From the NCBI GenBank assembly GCA_965220385.1, contig OZ244825.1, positions 5,394,001 to 5,458,000 of the forward strand: a stretch of DNA of 64,000 nt, in the 5' to 3' direction. Below the pieces are notes generated by a model. It did no database searches. It was not told the origin of the DNA and worked only from the letters and a program-made list of their open reading frames with translations. The DNA is from PCPOR2b sp965220385 (GTDB lineage: Bacteria; Poribacteria; WGA-4E; PCPOR2b). Below, in pieces: positions 7,205 to 15,919 of the stretch. How positions within the stretch are numbered: the stretch's first letter is position 1; every line of letters begins with the position of its first letter. The position numbers were made by a program, and so were the translations under genes.

Positions 7205-8881
7205 ATGTCGAATTACGATGTGGAAATGCGTCTGAACATAAAGACACCGATGCGCGATGGAGTCAACCTCTCATCAGATATCTATCTCCCAAAAGCACAG
7301 GGAAAGTTTCCAACGGTGTTGATGCGTACACCTTATAGCAACAACATGGACACGATGATCGAAAAAGCGCGTCAACTGGCAAACAACGGTTACGCCTGCG
7401 TAATCCAGGATGTAAGAGGTCGGTGGGACTCAGATGGCGAGCACTATCCTTTTATGAACCACGGTCCGGACGGTTACGATACTCAGGAGTGGATTGGTCA
7501 GCAGGAGTGGTGTAATGGAAAAATAGGTATGGCGGGTGGGTCGTATGTGGGACTGGTGCAGTGGCAAAGCGCGCCCCACCGCAGCGAATTTCTGACGTGC
7601 ATGGTGCCTCGCGTCATCTGCAACGATTTTTATAGCGGATTGGTCTATCCCGGCGGGGCGTTCCAACTCAATGTGCTCATGACTTGGGGAATGCGTACCA
7701 ACGGACGGACCGCTCAAAGTATTGAATACCACCGCTGGACGGAGGCGTTTCGAAAGCTGCCGATCGTTGAGATGGACGAACTCGCCGGGCGCAAACTCCA
7801 ATTCTGGAAAGATTGGGTTGAACACGCAGCCTACGATGACTATTGGGACGAAATCAACGTTGAAACCAAATGGGGCGAGATTGATGCCCCTGCGTTTAAC
7901 ATGGGCGGCTGGTATGACCTCTACGCACAGCACACCTTTATCAATTTCAACGGCTTGCGTCAGGGCGGACGGACGCCTGAATCCCGGCAAAGCAAACTCA
8001 TCGTCGGACCGTGGCCCCACTCCCTAAGTGCCTCCACCCATACGGGCGATGTTGACTTTGGTGCGCCTTCGATGGTCGATTTAGACGGGGAGGAACTTCG
8101 CTGGTTCGACTACTGGCTCAAGGGAATTGATAACGGGATCGTTGACGAACCCCCATTGCGGTTATTCATCATGGGAATCAACGAGTGGCATGATGAACAT
8201 GAGTGGCCCCTTGCACGGACACAGTGGCAAAAATGGTATCTCCACTCAAACGGTAAAGCGAATTCTGTGCTCGGCGATGGAGCACTTTCCACCGAGCCAC
8301 CAGCGCATGAGCCGACAGACCACTTCGTTTACGACCCGCATTATCCGGTCCAAACGATAGGCGGCAACAACTGCTGTTCACCCCATATAGTTCCGTGGGG
8401 TCCCTACGATCAACGCCCCGCTGAGATGCGTGGCGACGTTCTCTGCTATACCAGTGAGCCAATGGCGGAAGACATGGAGGTAACAGGACCAATTAAGGTA
8501 GTTCTCTACGCCGCTACCGACGGGCTGGACACCGACTGGACAGCGAAACTTGTAGATGTTTCACCAACAGGTTACGCGATGAACCTGTGCGACGGGATTA
8601 TTCGTGCCCGGTACCGCGAGGGTTTTACCGACCCAACACTTCTTGAACCGAACACGGTTTATGAGTACGAAATCGACGTTGCGGTCACCGGGAATGTTTT
8701 CCGAAAAGGGCATTGCGTCCGAGTAGAGATCTCTTCCTCTAACTTCCCACGTTTTGACAGGAACCCAAACACCGGAAACACGTTAGGGATTGATGCAGAG
8801 ATGCGTTCAGCACAGCAGACGGTCCATCATTCGAGTCAATATCCGTCGCATATCCTGCTTCCAGTTATTCCCAAGCAGTGA
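7205..8881 (+). CDS. CocE/NonD-family hydrolase
   Basis: 558 aa member of the CocE/X-Pro dipeptidyl-peptidase family of serine hydrolases. The start chosen has AGGAGG 6 bases upstream; a 38-codon longer frame would run back through the repeat element and is rejected. The N-terminal alpha/beta hydrolase domain has a strand ending in PTVLMRTPYSN, the DVRGRWDSDGE segment, and the nucleophile elbow GMAGGSYVGLVQW with the catalytic Ser. The C-terminal beta-sandwich domain (DGLDTDWTAKLVDVSP, VRVEISSSNFPRFDRN) is typical of the family. No signal peptide, so cytoplasmic. It likely cleaves acyl or amide bonds; substrate unknown. Downstream of the enolase/CBM9 genes. Confidence 0.9.
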   Translation: MSNYDVEMRLNIKTPMRDGVNLSSDIYLPKAQGKFPTVLMRTPYSNNMDTMIEKARQLANNGYACVIQDVRGRWDSDGEHYPFMNHGPDGYDTQEWIGQQEWCNGKIGMAGGSYVGLVQWQSAPHRSEFLTCMVPRVICNDFYSGLVYPGGAFQLNVLMTWGMRTNGRTAQSIEYHRWTEAFRKLPIVEMDELAGRKLQFWKDWVEHAAYDDYWDEINVETKWGEIDAPAFNMGGWYDLYAQHTFINFNGLRQGGRTPESRQSKLIVGPWPHSLSASTHTGDVDFGAPSMVDLDGEELRWFDYWLKGIDNGIVDEPPLRLFIMGINEWHDEHEWPLARTQWQKWYLHSNGKANSVLGDGALSTEPPAHEPTDHFVYDPHYPVQTIGGNNCCSPHIVPWGPYDQRPAEMRGDVLCYTSEPMAEDMEVTGPIKVVLYAATDGLDTDWTAKLVDVSPTGYAMNLCDGIIRARYREGFTDPTLLEPNTVYEYEIDVAVTGNVFRKGHCVRVEISSSNFPRFDRNPNTGNTLGIDAEMRSAQQTVHHSSQYPSHILLPVIPKQ

Positions 8882-9027
8882 CGAGTAGTAGGATACCGCT
8901 CTTTTTTGATTGTTCTTGGAAGAAATTGAAAACTGAATAGGTTAAGAGGGCGGAGACTTTCGCGTGAGGATTTTTAAAGGGCCGAGAAATAAGAAAATCG
9001 CTTTAATGCGTGAGGAAAACTTCAAAC

Positions 9028-10236
9028 ATGACGACTTTCGAGCAGCATGTTCGGGCAAGGACTCCTACTAAAGAAGAAATCGATCACTTCCTCGATCCGG
9101 AAAAACTCTCGTGGGGCCAATTCGATCCGGAAGTCGGATATATCCTTGGCAACTATCTGCCCCAAGACGGCATCGACAACAGCTCTACTATCAACACCGT
9201 GCAAAAAAACGGAACCCGGAGCGGAGCCCTGTACGCTGATCTGCCCCGTCGCATCAACACCTATGGCAACAGTTTCACCCAAGGTGCCCAAGTAAGCGAC
9301 GAAGAAACTTGGCAGGAGTACTTAGCCGCACACATAGGCGAACCCATCGGCAACTATGGCGTGGGCGGCTTCGGGGTATATCAGGCATATCGCAGACTGA
9401 TACGTGCCGAGGAGACCGATGAGGGTGCCGAGTACGTCATCCTCTATATCTGGGGCGATGACCACCACAGAAGCTTTCTTCATTGCCGACGCGTCAGCTA
9501 TCCCCTCCAAAGATCTCCGGTTCCGGCGATGTTTGAAGGCAACTTCTGGACACACCTAGAAATGGACATGGAGAAAGGGCAACTCGTCGAAAAGGAGGCG
9601 CTGTTACAAACCCCCGAATCCCTCTACAATATGACAGATCCCGATTTCATGTATGAGGCACTGAAGGATGATCTCATGCTACAGATGACCCTATTCTGCC
9701 GCAACCTGATCCAGGAGATTGACATTAAACCTCTTACTGTTCTCGCGGAGATACTTGGCCTTTCTCCCGACCCTCCGGACCAGCCTGAACAGCAACGAGG
9801 GTGGATCGAGAATTTACGCCACACCTACGCCTTTGCCGGTACCCGCTACATCATCGAGCAAGCCCTAGGGTTTACCCAACACAGGGACAAAAAGCTGATG
9901 ATCGCGGTCTACTGTCCACAGGTCACCCGACAACTTATCTCCACCGGTAAGCGCTACGATCAGCCCATCGTAGATTATCTCCGTGACAATCAGATCCTTC
10001 ATTTCGACATGAACCTCGTCCACGTCGAAGATTACAGATGCTTCAACCTGTCTCTGGAAGATTACATGGCGCGTTACCACATCGGACACTATAGTCCCGC
10101 CGGCAACCATTTCTTTGCTCACTCGATTAAAAAGCCCATAATTGAATGGCTGTCTCCTAAACCGATCACCTACCGCGACAACGAGGACGCGATGACCAGT
10201 TTCCCAGATTATCTACCGGAACTCGATAAATCTTGA
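9028..10236 (+). CDS. SGNH/GDSL-like hydrolase, probable
   Basis: 402 aa from ATG at 9028, which has TGAGGAAA about 10 bases upstream; a GTG at 9010 would add six residues. After about 75 residues the protein has a strand followed by TYGNSFTQGAQVSDEETW, similar to block I of SGNH hydrolases with Ser in GNSFT. It then has a GNYGVGGFGVYQ segment resembling the Gly/Asn blocks, and near the end HYSPAGNHFFAHSI, which could supply the catalytic His. A family assignment by eye is therefore plausible but the sequence is divergent. No signal peptide. It follows the CocE gene by 146 bp. Function unknown beyond possible esterase or acyl hydrolase activity. Confidence 0.6.
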   Translation: MTTFEQHVRARTPTKEEIDHFLDPEKLSWGQFDPEVGYILGNYLPQDGIDNSSTINTVQKNGTRSGALYADLPRRINTYGNSFTQGAQVSDEETWQEYLAAHIGEPIGNYGVGGFGVYQAYRRLIRAEETDEGAEYVILYIWGDDHHRSFLHCRRVSYPLQRSPVPAMFEGNFWTHLEMDMEKGQLVEKEALLQTPESLYNMTDPDFMYEALKDDLMLQMTLFCRNLIQEIDIKPLTVLAEILGLSPDPPDQPEQQRGWIENLRHTYAFAGTRYIIEQALGFTQHRDKKLMIAVYCPQVTRQLISTGKRYDQPIVDYLRDNQILHFDMNLVHVEDYRCFNLSLEDYMARYHIGHYSPAGNHFFAHSIKKPIIEWLSPKPITYRDNEDAMTSFPDYLPELDKS

Positions 10237-10266
10237 CGAAATTACGGCGAGTTCATATACAAAGGC

Positions 10267-10423
10267 CTAGTACATTGTCAGAAAAATGTAGCACAAACTG
10301 TATAAGGTTTCAGAACATAAATCGGTAATTCTCTATGTTCCCCAAGCCCGGTAGGTGCGGTTTGTAACCGCCCCGGACATCGCAATGAAGATGTTTATCA
10401 TAATTTATTTGACAGAGCACTAG
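10267..10423. repeat. CTAGT-type inverted-repeat element with nested palindrome
   Basis: Bounded by CTAGTACATTGTCAGAAAAAT (from 10267) and the complement of CTAGTGCTCTGTCAAATAAAT (ending 10423); 16 of the first 21 positions agree. Its centre carries a copy of the 29-30 bp palindrome CCGGTAGGTGCGG...CCG at about 10348-10376 with a few mismatches. It is non-coding and lies in the 475 bp gap before the DUF4159 gene. Confidence 0.55.
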
Positions 10424-10711
10424 TTTCTCGTCAGAGATTTTCCCCCTCGGTCATCGGTCCAAAATCCCTGCTGAAAACTTATCGATTTCTCCTTGAGTTC
10501 AGTCTTGCACCAAACAGGGCAGCTTGAACGAAATCTCCGCCATGTTTTGTGCATCCAAGGGAGCTAGTCGGTTTCTATTTATGATACGAGTAGGCTATTC
10601 CTGATGGCACGAAAGTTGCCCCTTAGCGGATTATACGCTTTCAATTCATCAGAATTGAAGAACAAACGATGAAAGCTATGGGATTTTCAGGAGCACCGAT
10701 GGAGCGGCAGG
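10424..10711. other. Non-coding spacer before the DUF4159 gene
   Basis: About 290 bases without a gene on either strand. No convincing promoter, RNA gene or terminator was recognised. A GGAG-containing stretch sits just before the next start. Confidence 0.5.
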
Positions 10712-12196
10712 ATGAACCTCAAGCGAATTTCACACGCCTTGATAGTTGCATTAGTATGTCACGCACTGATCATAGGAATCGGTAGCGTCTACCTTTTGAA
10801 TCAAATGCCAAGATTCAAGGAATTCATGGAGGTAGAACTACTACCACCAGCACCGCCTCCACCACCTAGAAGCGGAAGCCGACCGGTGATCAAGCCAGTC
10901 GTTCGACCCAGCCCGACATCAGATAGGTACATCGTGGCAGCAAATGGGCACAGACGAACCAGGCGGATAGCTGCCAGAGATTTAGAACGGAGGGTCCGTC
11001 CTCAAATAATCCTTGAATTCGCTAGTAGTAATTTCTGTGTGATCGGTAGCTATCTCCCGATAAACCTTCCAAGAGTGGCTCACCCGATAACACCACCTCC
11101 ATCGGATACCTCGCACACCGACCTCTTTCTTTCCGATGCCCCCAACGCCTTGGTAGCTTCCAAGCCAATAGTAACACCCGCGACTAAACGGATCGTAATG
11201 CCCATGGATCGTGGGCGGAGCAGTATCGTCAGACTCAAGCCAGACTTTGGACGTCCTGCCGGACTCTCCATGGTTGAGCATGTTGGGGCAGTCCGCGATG
11301 CGTTGACGGAGGTGGTTGAGGAGATAACACTTGGGAATGAAGATATCCCGCCCTTACCGCCTGGTGAGCCGGGCGGCAGAGTCATCGGTAGAGGCAAAGA
11401 TATTCGCGGCGTTCTCCGATTTACTCGCGTGCGGCACGGTCTCTCGGATTGGTGGACGAATCCGTCTGCGCTTAACAGTCTAGCCAAATGGTTAAGCGAA
11501 CGCACAAAAATTAAGACGGACCTGAATGTTGCAGGTGGGACGCCGAAATTGACGGATGCGAATCTCATGAAGTCCCCGCTTATTTTTATGACGGGACATG
11601 ATCCGGCACTGGTCCGTGGCAAAAATCTCATGGGTAGTCAATACGGCGGTGGGAGGTTGGATAGCAAACTTTCGGAAACAGAGATAATTGCCTTGCGAAA
11701 ATACCTCGTCGAAAAGGGTGGATTTCTCATCTTCGACGATTGCGGTGTCAATGCACCCGCACAAGCAATGACCCGAATATTCCTCGCTCAGATGCGGCGT
11801 GCAATGCCGGAATACCATATTGAGCGTATCCCAAACAATCACGAAATTTACCACAATTTTCATGCGGTAGGTGGTCCGCCGATCGGCTTCGATATCTATT
11901 GGTGGGGTGAGCAACCAGTGAAACGGAATTTCCTCGAAGGCATCTCTGTTGATGGCAAGCTATCCGTGCTAATCAGTCGTCGGGACTATCTATGTGCAAT
12001 GCGAACCGTAAGTGTGCCCGGATATCCCGTCCACTACTCTCCCGCTGTTTACCGGTTCTTGACGAACGTTGCAATCTACGCCCTGACACACGGTGGAATC
12101 TCAGACTATTCCGGTTATATCCCCGAACATCGTTTGAGAGACCGCGAACTTCCAAGACGCACTCCTCAAGTGGCAGGAATCAGAGCAGTTGAGTAG
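10712..12196 (+). CDS. DUF4159 domain protein with TonB-like N-terminus
   Basis: 494 aa. The N-terminus has one membrane segment (residues about 9-30) followed by a proline-rich stretch with runs of Pro, as in TonB-like or envelope-spanning proteins. A long low-complexity linker to about residue 220 leads to a C-terminal DUF4159 domain. That domain shows RFTRVRHGLSDWWTNP, PLIFMTGHDP, LRKYLVEKGGFLIFDDCG and FDIYWWGEQP. DUF4159 has a class I glutamine-amidotransferase-like fold and is often found beside MoxR/Bat-type genes, which are not here. The domain probably faces the periplasm. Function unknown. Confidence 0.78.
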   Translation: MNLKRISHALIVALVCHALIIGIGSVYLLNQMPRFKEFMEVELLPPAPPPPPRSGSRPVIKPVVRPSPTSDRYIVAANGHRRTRRIAARDLERRVRPQIILEFASSNFCVIGSYLPINLPRVAHPITPPPSDTSHTDLFLSDAPNALVASKPIVTPATKRIVMPMDRGRSSIVRLKPDFGRPAGLSMVEHVGAVRDALTEVVEEITLGNEDIPPLPPGEPGGRVIGRGKDIRGVLRFTRVRHGLSDWWTNPSALNSLAKWLSERTKIKTDLNVAGGTPKLTDANLMKSPLIFMTGHDPALVRGKNLMGSQYGGGRLDSKLSETEIIALRKYLVEKGGFLIFDDCGVNAPAQAMTRIFLAQMRRAMPEYHIERIPNNHEIYHNFHAVGGPPIGFDIYWWGEQPVKRNFLEGISVDGKLSVLISRRDYLCAMRTVSVPGYPVHYSPAVYRFLTNVAIYALTHGGISDYSGYIPEHRLRDRELPRRTPQVAGIRAVE

Positions 12197-12217
12197 TCGT
12201 TGGCTTTGCACTTGATC

Positions 12218-13627
12218 TTAAGGCAGTAGCTGACTTGGATCCTCGATGCGTGCACGCAAATCCGCAAGGAAGCGGGCACAAGGGGCGCCGTCGATCGCTC
12301 GGTGGTCAAAGGTGAGAACCAGCGTTGCCACGTCTCGGAACTGAATGGACCGATCTGCTACCGCCGCGGTTTGGCGGACCCGTCCTACTCCCAGAATCGC
12401 GCACTGCGGTGGGTTGAGAACCGGGGTAAACCAATCCACACCGAGACCACCGAGATTCGTCACCGTGAACGTGCCATCCGAAAAGTCGTCGAGCCCCAGC
12501 TTTCCGTTTCGAGCGCGATCTGCGAGTTCCCTGACTTTGGTTGCGAGCGCGATCACCCCAAGCGTGTCAACTCCGCGAACGACCGGCACAACCAATCCCG
12601 ACTCAATGTCGATGGCGACCCCTAAATTAATATCGCTATACTGATGTATCGCATCGTCAATCAATGCCGAGTTCAGTTGGGGATGCGCTTTCAATGCCTC
12701 AGCAGTCGCTTTCAGTACAAAGTCGTTAAGCGTCGGTGCAATACCGTAAGCAGCCCGCCATGCATCCGCATTTGCCGTTCGAGCGGCTTGGAGTGCGGTA
12801 AAATCGACCTCGATTCCTTCTGTGACATGGGGTGCCTGAGACCAGATCGCCCCCAAACGCTCGGCGGTAGTGCGGCGGATGCCCGCAAGCGGAATAATCT
12901 CAACGCCTGCAGCCTGCTCCTTAGGCTGCGCTGCAGTGCTAGGTGCTGGGACCTCGCTAGGTGCTTCTACTGGAGTGGCAGTTCCATCATCGATAGCGCG
13001 TTGGACATCTTCCTTGGTGACCCGTCCTCCCGGACCTGTACCCTGTAACGCTTCAGCGTCTACACCGTGTCGTTGCGCAAGTCGTTGGGCGACAGGAGTC
13101 ACCCGTGATCTCGCTGGGGGTTCCGCATCCGAGGCTTGGGGCTGCGCCGCAGCGCTAGGTGCTGGTGCTTCACTGACTGATTTCAACGGCGTGGCAGTGC
13201 CATCATCAATGGCACGCTGTACGTCTTCCTTAGTAATTCGTCCGCCCGGACCGGTGCCCTGCACGGACTCTGCATCTACGCCGTGTCGTTGGGCGAGTCT
13301 CAAGGCAACGGGGGTCGCTCGTGATTCGGCAGCCTGGTTCGCAGCGGGAGCTTGGGGCTGTGCTGCAGAATCCTCCGGCACCTCTTCCCCTTCTTCTCCA
13401 ATCCAAGCGAGGGTTGTACCAACGTCGTACACGCCATCAACCTGACCCACGATACGCAACAAGACACCACTGACCGGCGACTCAATGTCAGCAACGGCCT
13501 TGTCCGTTTCAATCGATACCAGCAGCTGCCCCTCCTCGATTTTGCTGCCTTCGGCTATGTGCCACTCAACAACGCGACCCGTTTCCATAGTGTGACCGAG
13601 AGCCGCTAACCGGAACTGTATTGCCAT
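12218..13627 (-). CDS. pdhC: Pyruvate dehydrogenase E2 (dihydrolipoyl acyltransferase)
   Basis: 469 aa E2 core of a 2-oxoacid dehydrogenase complex, which moves the acetyl group from lipoate to CoA. Domains in order: one N-terminal lipoyl domain with the lipoylated Lys in SIETDKAVADI (about residue 43); an Ala/Pro-rich linker; two peripheral-subunit-binding domains in tandem (RLAQRHGVDAESVQGTGPGG and RLAQRHGVDAEALQGTGPGG), nearly identical; then the catalytic domain. The active-site motif is present as DHRAIDGAPCARFL near the C-terminus. The tandem duplication of the binding domain is unusual. Last gene of the E1alpha-E1beta-E2 operon, started by AAGGAAGG. E3 (lipoamide dehydrogenase) is not in the window. 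Confidence 0.94.
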   Translation of the reverse strand: MAIQFRLAALGHTMETGRVVEWHIAEGSKIEEGQLLVSIETDKAVADIESPVSGVLLRIVGQVDGVYDVGTTLAWIGEEGEEVPEDSAAQPQAPAANQAAESRATPVALRLAQRHGVDAESVQGTGPGGRITKEDVQRAIDDGTATPLKSVSEAPAPSAAAQPQASDAEPPARSRVTPVAQRLAQRHGVDAEALQGTGPGGRVTKEDVQRAIDDGTATPVEAPSEVPAPSTAAQPKEQAAGVEIIPLAGIRRTTAERLGAIWSQAPHVTEGIEVDFTALQAARTANADAWRAAYGIAPTLNDFVLKATAEALKAHPQLNSALIDDAIHQYSDINLGVAIDIESGLVVPVVRGVDTLGVIALATKVRELADRARNGKLGLDDFSDGTFTVTNLGGLGVDWFTPVLNPPQCAILGVGRVRQTAAVADRSIQFRDVATLVLTFDHRAIDGAPCARFLADLRARIEDPSQLLP

Positions 13628-13649
13628 GAATCCTTCCTTTCTCGTCGTA

Positions 13650-14624
13650 CTAGGCCATTACGCGATTGACCGCTTCAGTGATATCAGGAACCTCAGGCAC
13701 AACATGCTTAACAAGTTCGGAACTGAACGGCATCGGCACATGCGGGCTGCCAACACGAACGACCGGTCCCTTGAGGTCTCGGAAGCAGTTCTCGCCGATG
13801 ACCGCTGCTATCTCGGAGGCCGCCCCAGCAAAACTGGAGTCCTCCCCGCAGACCACAGCATGGCCCGTCCGGCTCACTGATTCACAAATCGTCTCGGTAT
13901 CCAACGGCGAAAGGCTTCTTGCATCAACGACCTCTACGTCGTAGCCGTCGTCTTCTAATAGCACTGCCGCTTCCAGTGACTTCTGCACCATTGGACCGAT
14001 AGCAACAACGGTTGCGTCCTCTCCCTCACGGCAAATCTTGGCTTGACCGAGGGGTATGGTATGATCCCCATCTGGAACCTCGCCAGTAGAGGTATAAATC
14101 CGCTTATATTCAAAAAATAGCACTGGATCCGGACTGCGTATTGCGGTCTTGAGCAGTCCCTTAGCGTCTCCGGGTGTCGAAGGAACAACAACCTGTAAAC
14201 CGGGAACGTGCATGAACCACGATTCCATAATCTGGGAATGTTGCGCCGCTAACAATCGACCCACACCGCACGGTAGGCGAATCACCATCGGCACACTGGC
14301 TTGCCCCCCGGTCATGTAGCGCATCTTTGCCGCTTGGTTGACCACTTCGTCCATGGCACAGGTCACGAAATCCATATACATAATTTCAACCACGGGGTTC
14401 ATCCCCGCCATTGCGGCGCCAACCCCCACGCCCATAATCCCTGCCTCTGCGATCGGTGTTTCAAAGATTCGTTCCGGGAAACGTTCCGCAATACCATCCG
14501 TCACCTTGTAAGGTCCGCCGTGCGTAATCACATCTTCGCCGATGACGAATATCGTCTCATCACGTTCCATCTCCTCGTGCAATGCCTCTCGTAATGCCTC
14601 ACTGAAAGTTAGTGTTCTCATCAT
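13650..14624 (-). CDS. pdhB: Pyruvate (or acetoin) dehydrogenase E1 beta subunit
   Basis: 324 aa transketolase-like subunit that pairs with the upstream E1 alpha to form the thiamine-diphosphate decarboxylase. Family hallmarks include EALREALHEEMERD, VIGEDVITHGGPYKVT, ETPIAEAGIMGVGVGAAMAG, and the C-terminal RVGSPHVPMPFS segment. The start overlaps the alpha stop codon by four bases; GGAGGT lies just upstream and could serve either of two adjacent ATG codons. Acetoin dehydrogenase beta subunits are very similar, so the exact 2-oxo substrate is not certain. Confidence 0.93.
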   Translation of the reverse strand: MMRTLTFSEALREALHEEMERDETIFVIGEDVITHGGPYKVTDGIAERFPERIFETPIAEAGIMGVGVGAAMAGMNPVVEIMYMDFVTCAMDEVVNQAAKMRYMTGGQASVPMVIRLPCGVGRLLAAQHSQIMESWFMHVPGLQVVVPSTPGDAKGLLKTAIRSPDPVLFFEYKRIYTSTGEVPDGDHTIPLGQAKICREGEDATVVAIGPMVQKSLEAAVLLEDDGYDVEVVDARSLSPLDTETICESVSRTGHAVVCGEDSSFAGAASEIAAVIGENCFRDLKGPVVRVGSPHVPMPFSSELVKHVVPEVPDITEAVNRVMA

Positions 14625-15601
14625 GCGACCTCCTGCTCAGGTGCAAGGACATCTGTGGTGACGTTATCAGGCGTCGGGTACGGACTCTCCTCAGCAAATT
14701 TCACCGCTTCAGCGATCTCATCTTTGACCTGGTTCTGGATCTCCGTGTCCTCCTCTTCAGTCAACCAGCCCTGCTCTATCATCGTCGATAGGAAAGTCTG
14801 GATCGGGTCGTGGTTGGTCCTCATCTCGTCGACCTCTTCAGAGGATCTGTACTGTTCTTCATCACCTAAGCTGTGTCCGTAGAAGCGATAGGTTCGCGCC
14901 TCAATCAACGTAGGTCCTCCACCCTTGCGAGCGCGCTCGACCGCCTCACCGGCAACCTCGTGGACCTCGACGAGGTTCTGGCCGTCGACCGAGACGCCGG
15001 GGATCGCATAGGATCCCGCCATATCAGCGACTGAATCAAGTACCGCCACATTCATGCGAGGCACCCACTGCTGATACTGATTGTTCTCACAGACATAGAC
15101 AACGGGGAGCTTCCACAAAGCACCAAGTCCAATCCCTTCGTGAAAAGTACCGCGTGCGGCAGCACCGTCACCGAAGAAGCAAACCGATACCTGATCTGTC
15201 CCACGTAACTTGCTAGCGAGCGCGGCGCCGGTAGCGGGCGCAATGCCTGCGCCAACAATACCGTTCGCGCCGAGCATATTCAGAGAGAAATCAGCGATGT
15301 GCATCGAACCGCCTTTCCCGCCGCACGTTCCCGTGGCTTTGCCGAAAAGTTCTGCCATCATACGGTGTGACTCAGCACCTTTCGCTAAACAGTGGCCATG
15401 GCTACGGTGCGTACCCAAGACATAATCGTCATCCCGTAGATTAGAACAGACGCCGACAGCGACCGCCTCTTCCCCACAGTACATGTGAAGGGCACCGACC
15501 ACGGAGCCAAGGCTTGTTTGGCGGTTCGCCTCTTCCTCAAAGAGCCGGATGCGCCACATATCTGTGTACATCTTCTTACACAATTCTGGTGACAGGGCCA
15601 T
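14621..15601 (-). CDS. pdhA: Pyruvate (or acetoin) dehydrogenase E1 alpha subunit
   Basis: 326 aa. The thiamine-diphosphate-binding region is evident: GDGAAARGTFHEG (GDG...N-type motif, with the terminal CENNQY segment). The conserved substrate-loop area GTHRSHGHCLAKG and GKGGSMHIADF is also present. The C-terminal RTYRFYGHSLGDEEQYR segment matches the regulatory/heterotetramer loop of the alpha subunits. First gene of the operon; GAGGAG precedes the start at a somewhat long spacing. No promoter was clear in the 300 bp upstream, which instead holds repeats. Confidence 0.94.
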   Translation of the reverse strand: MALSPELCKKMYTDMWRIRLFEEEANRQTSLGSVVGALHMYCGEEAVAVGVCSNLRDDDYVLGTHRSHGHCLAKGAESHRMMAELFGKATGTCGGKGGSMHIADFSLNMLGANGIVGAGIAPATGAALASKLRGTDQVSVCFFGDGAAARGTFHEGIGLGALWKLPVVYVCENNQYQQWVPRMNVAVLDSVADMAGSYAIPGVSVDGQNLVEVHEVAGEAVERARKGGGPTLIEARTYRFYGHSLGDEEQYRSSEEVDEMRTNHDPIQTFLSTMIEQGWLTEEEDTEIQNQVKDEIAEAVKFAEESPYPTPDNVTTDVLAPEQEVA

Positions 15602-15821
15602 AAATAAGTCTCCTCGGATCAGTTAAGTTGTGATGTGTATTACGCACTACAAATTGTACGATTTAGCATCATCTAAACTCCTATTATACCGAACCGCACT
15701 GAATTAAGCAAATCGTTGTGGGAAAAACCGGTACGATCACTATGTTCGGGGTTATTATTCGTACTGTTTCTAAAAAAACAGCGGGATTTACTCGTGTAGC
15801 AGCTTCATATTGTTTCCGCCA

Positions 15822-15919
15822 TGCATTCTATGACTACGGTCGCTCTATCACCCTTCATCGGCTGTGAGAGGGGCATCCCTGCCCCGATGCATTCCATGAC
15901 TACGGTCGCTCTATCACCC
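15822..15919. repeat. Direct repeat covering the 3' end of the unknown gene
   Basis: Two 32 bp copies (15822-15853 and 15888-15919) differing by one base, starting TGCATTCTATGACTACGG. They are 66 bp apart start to start, with a GGGGCATCCCTGCCCC palindrome between. The second copy includes the stop codon and last residues (GVIERP) of the minus-strand gene at 15900-17630. The first is an extra copy downstream of it. Confidence 0.7.

Noticed and set aside
12870..13445. 191-codon plus-strand frame opposite the E2 gene
   Set aside because: Its repeated Ala/Ser/Thr composition is the antisense of the duplicated E2 domains and linkers.
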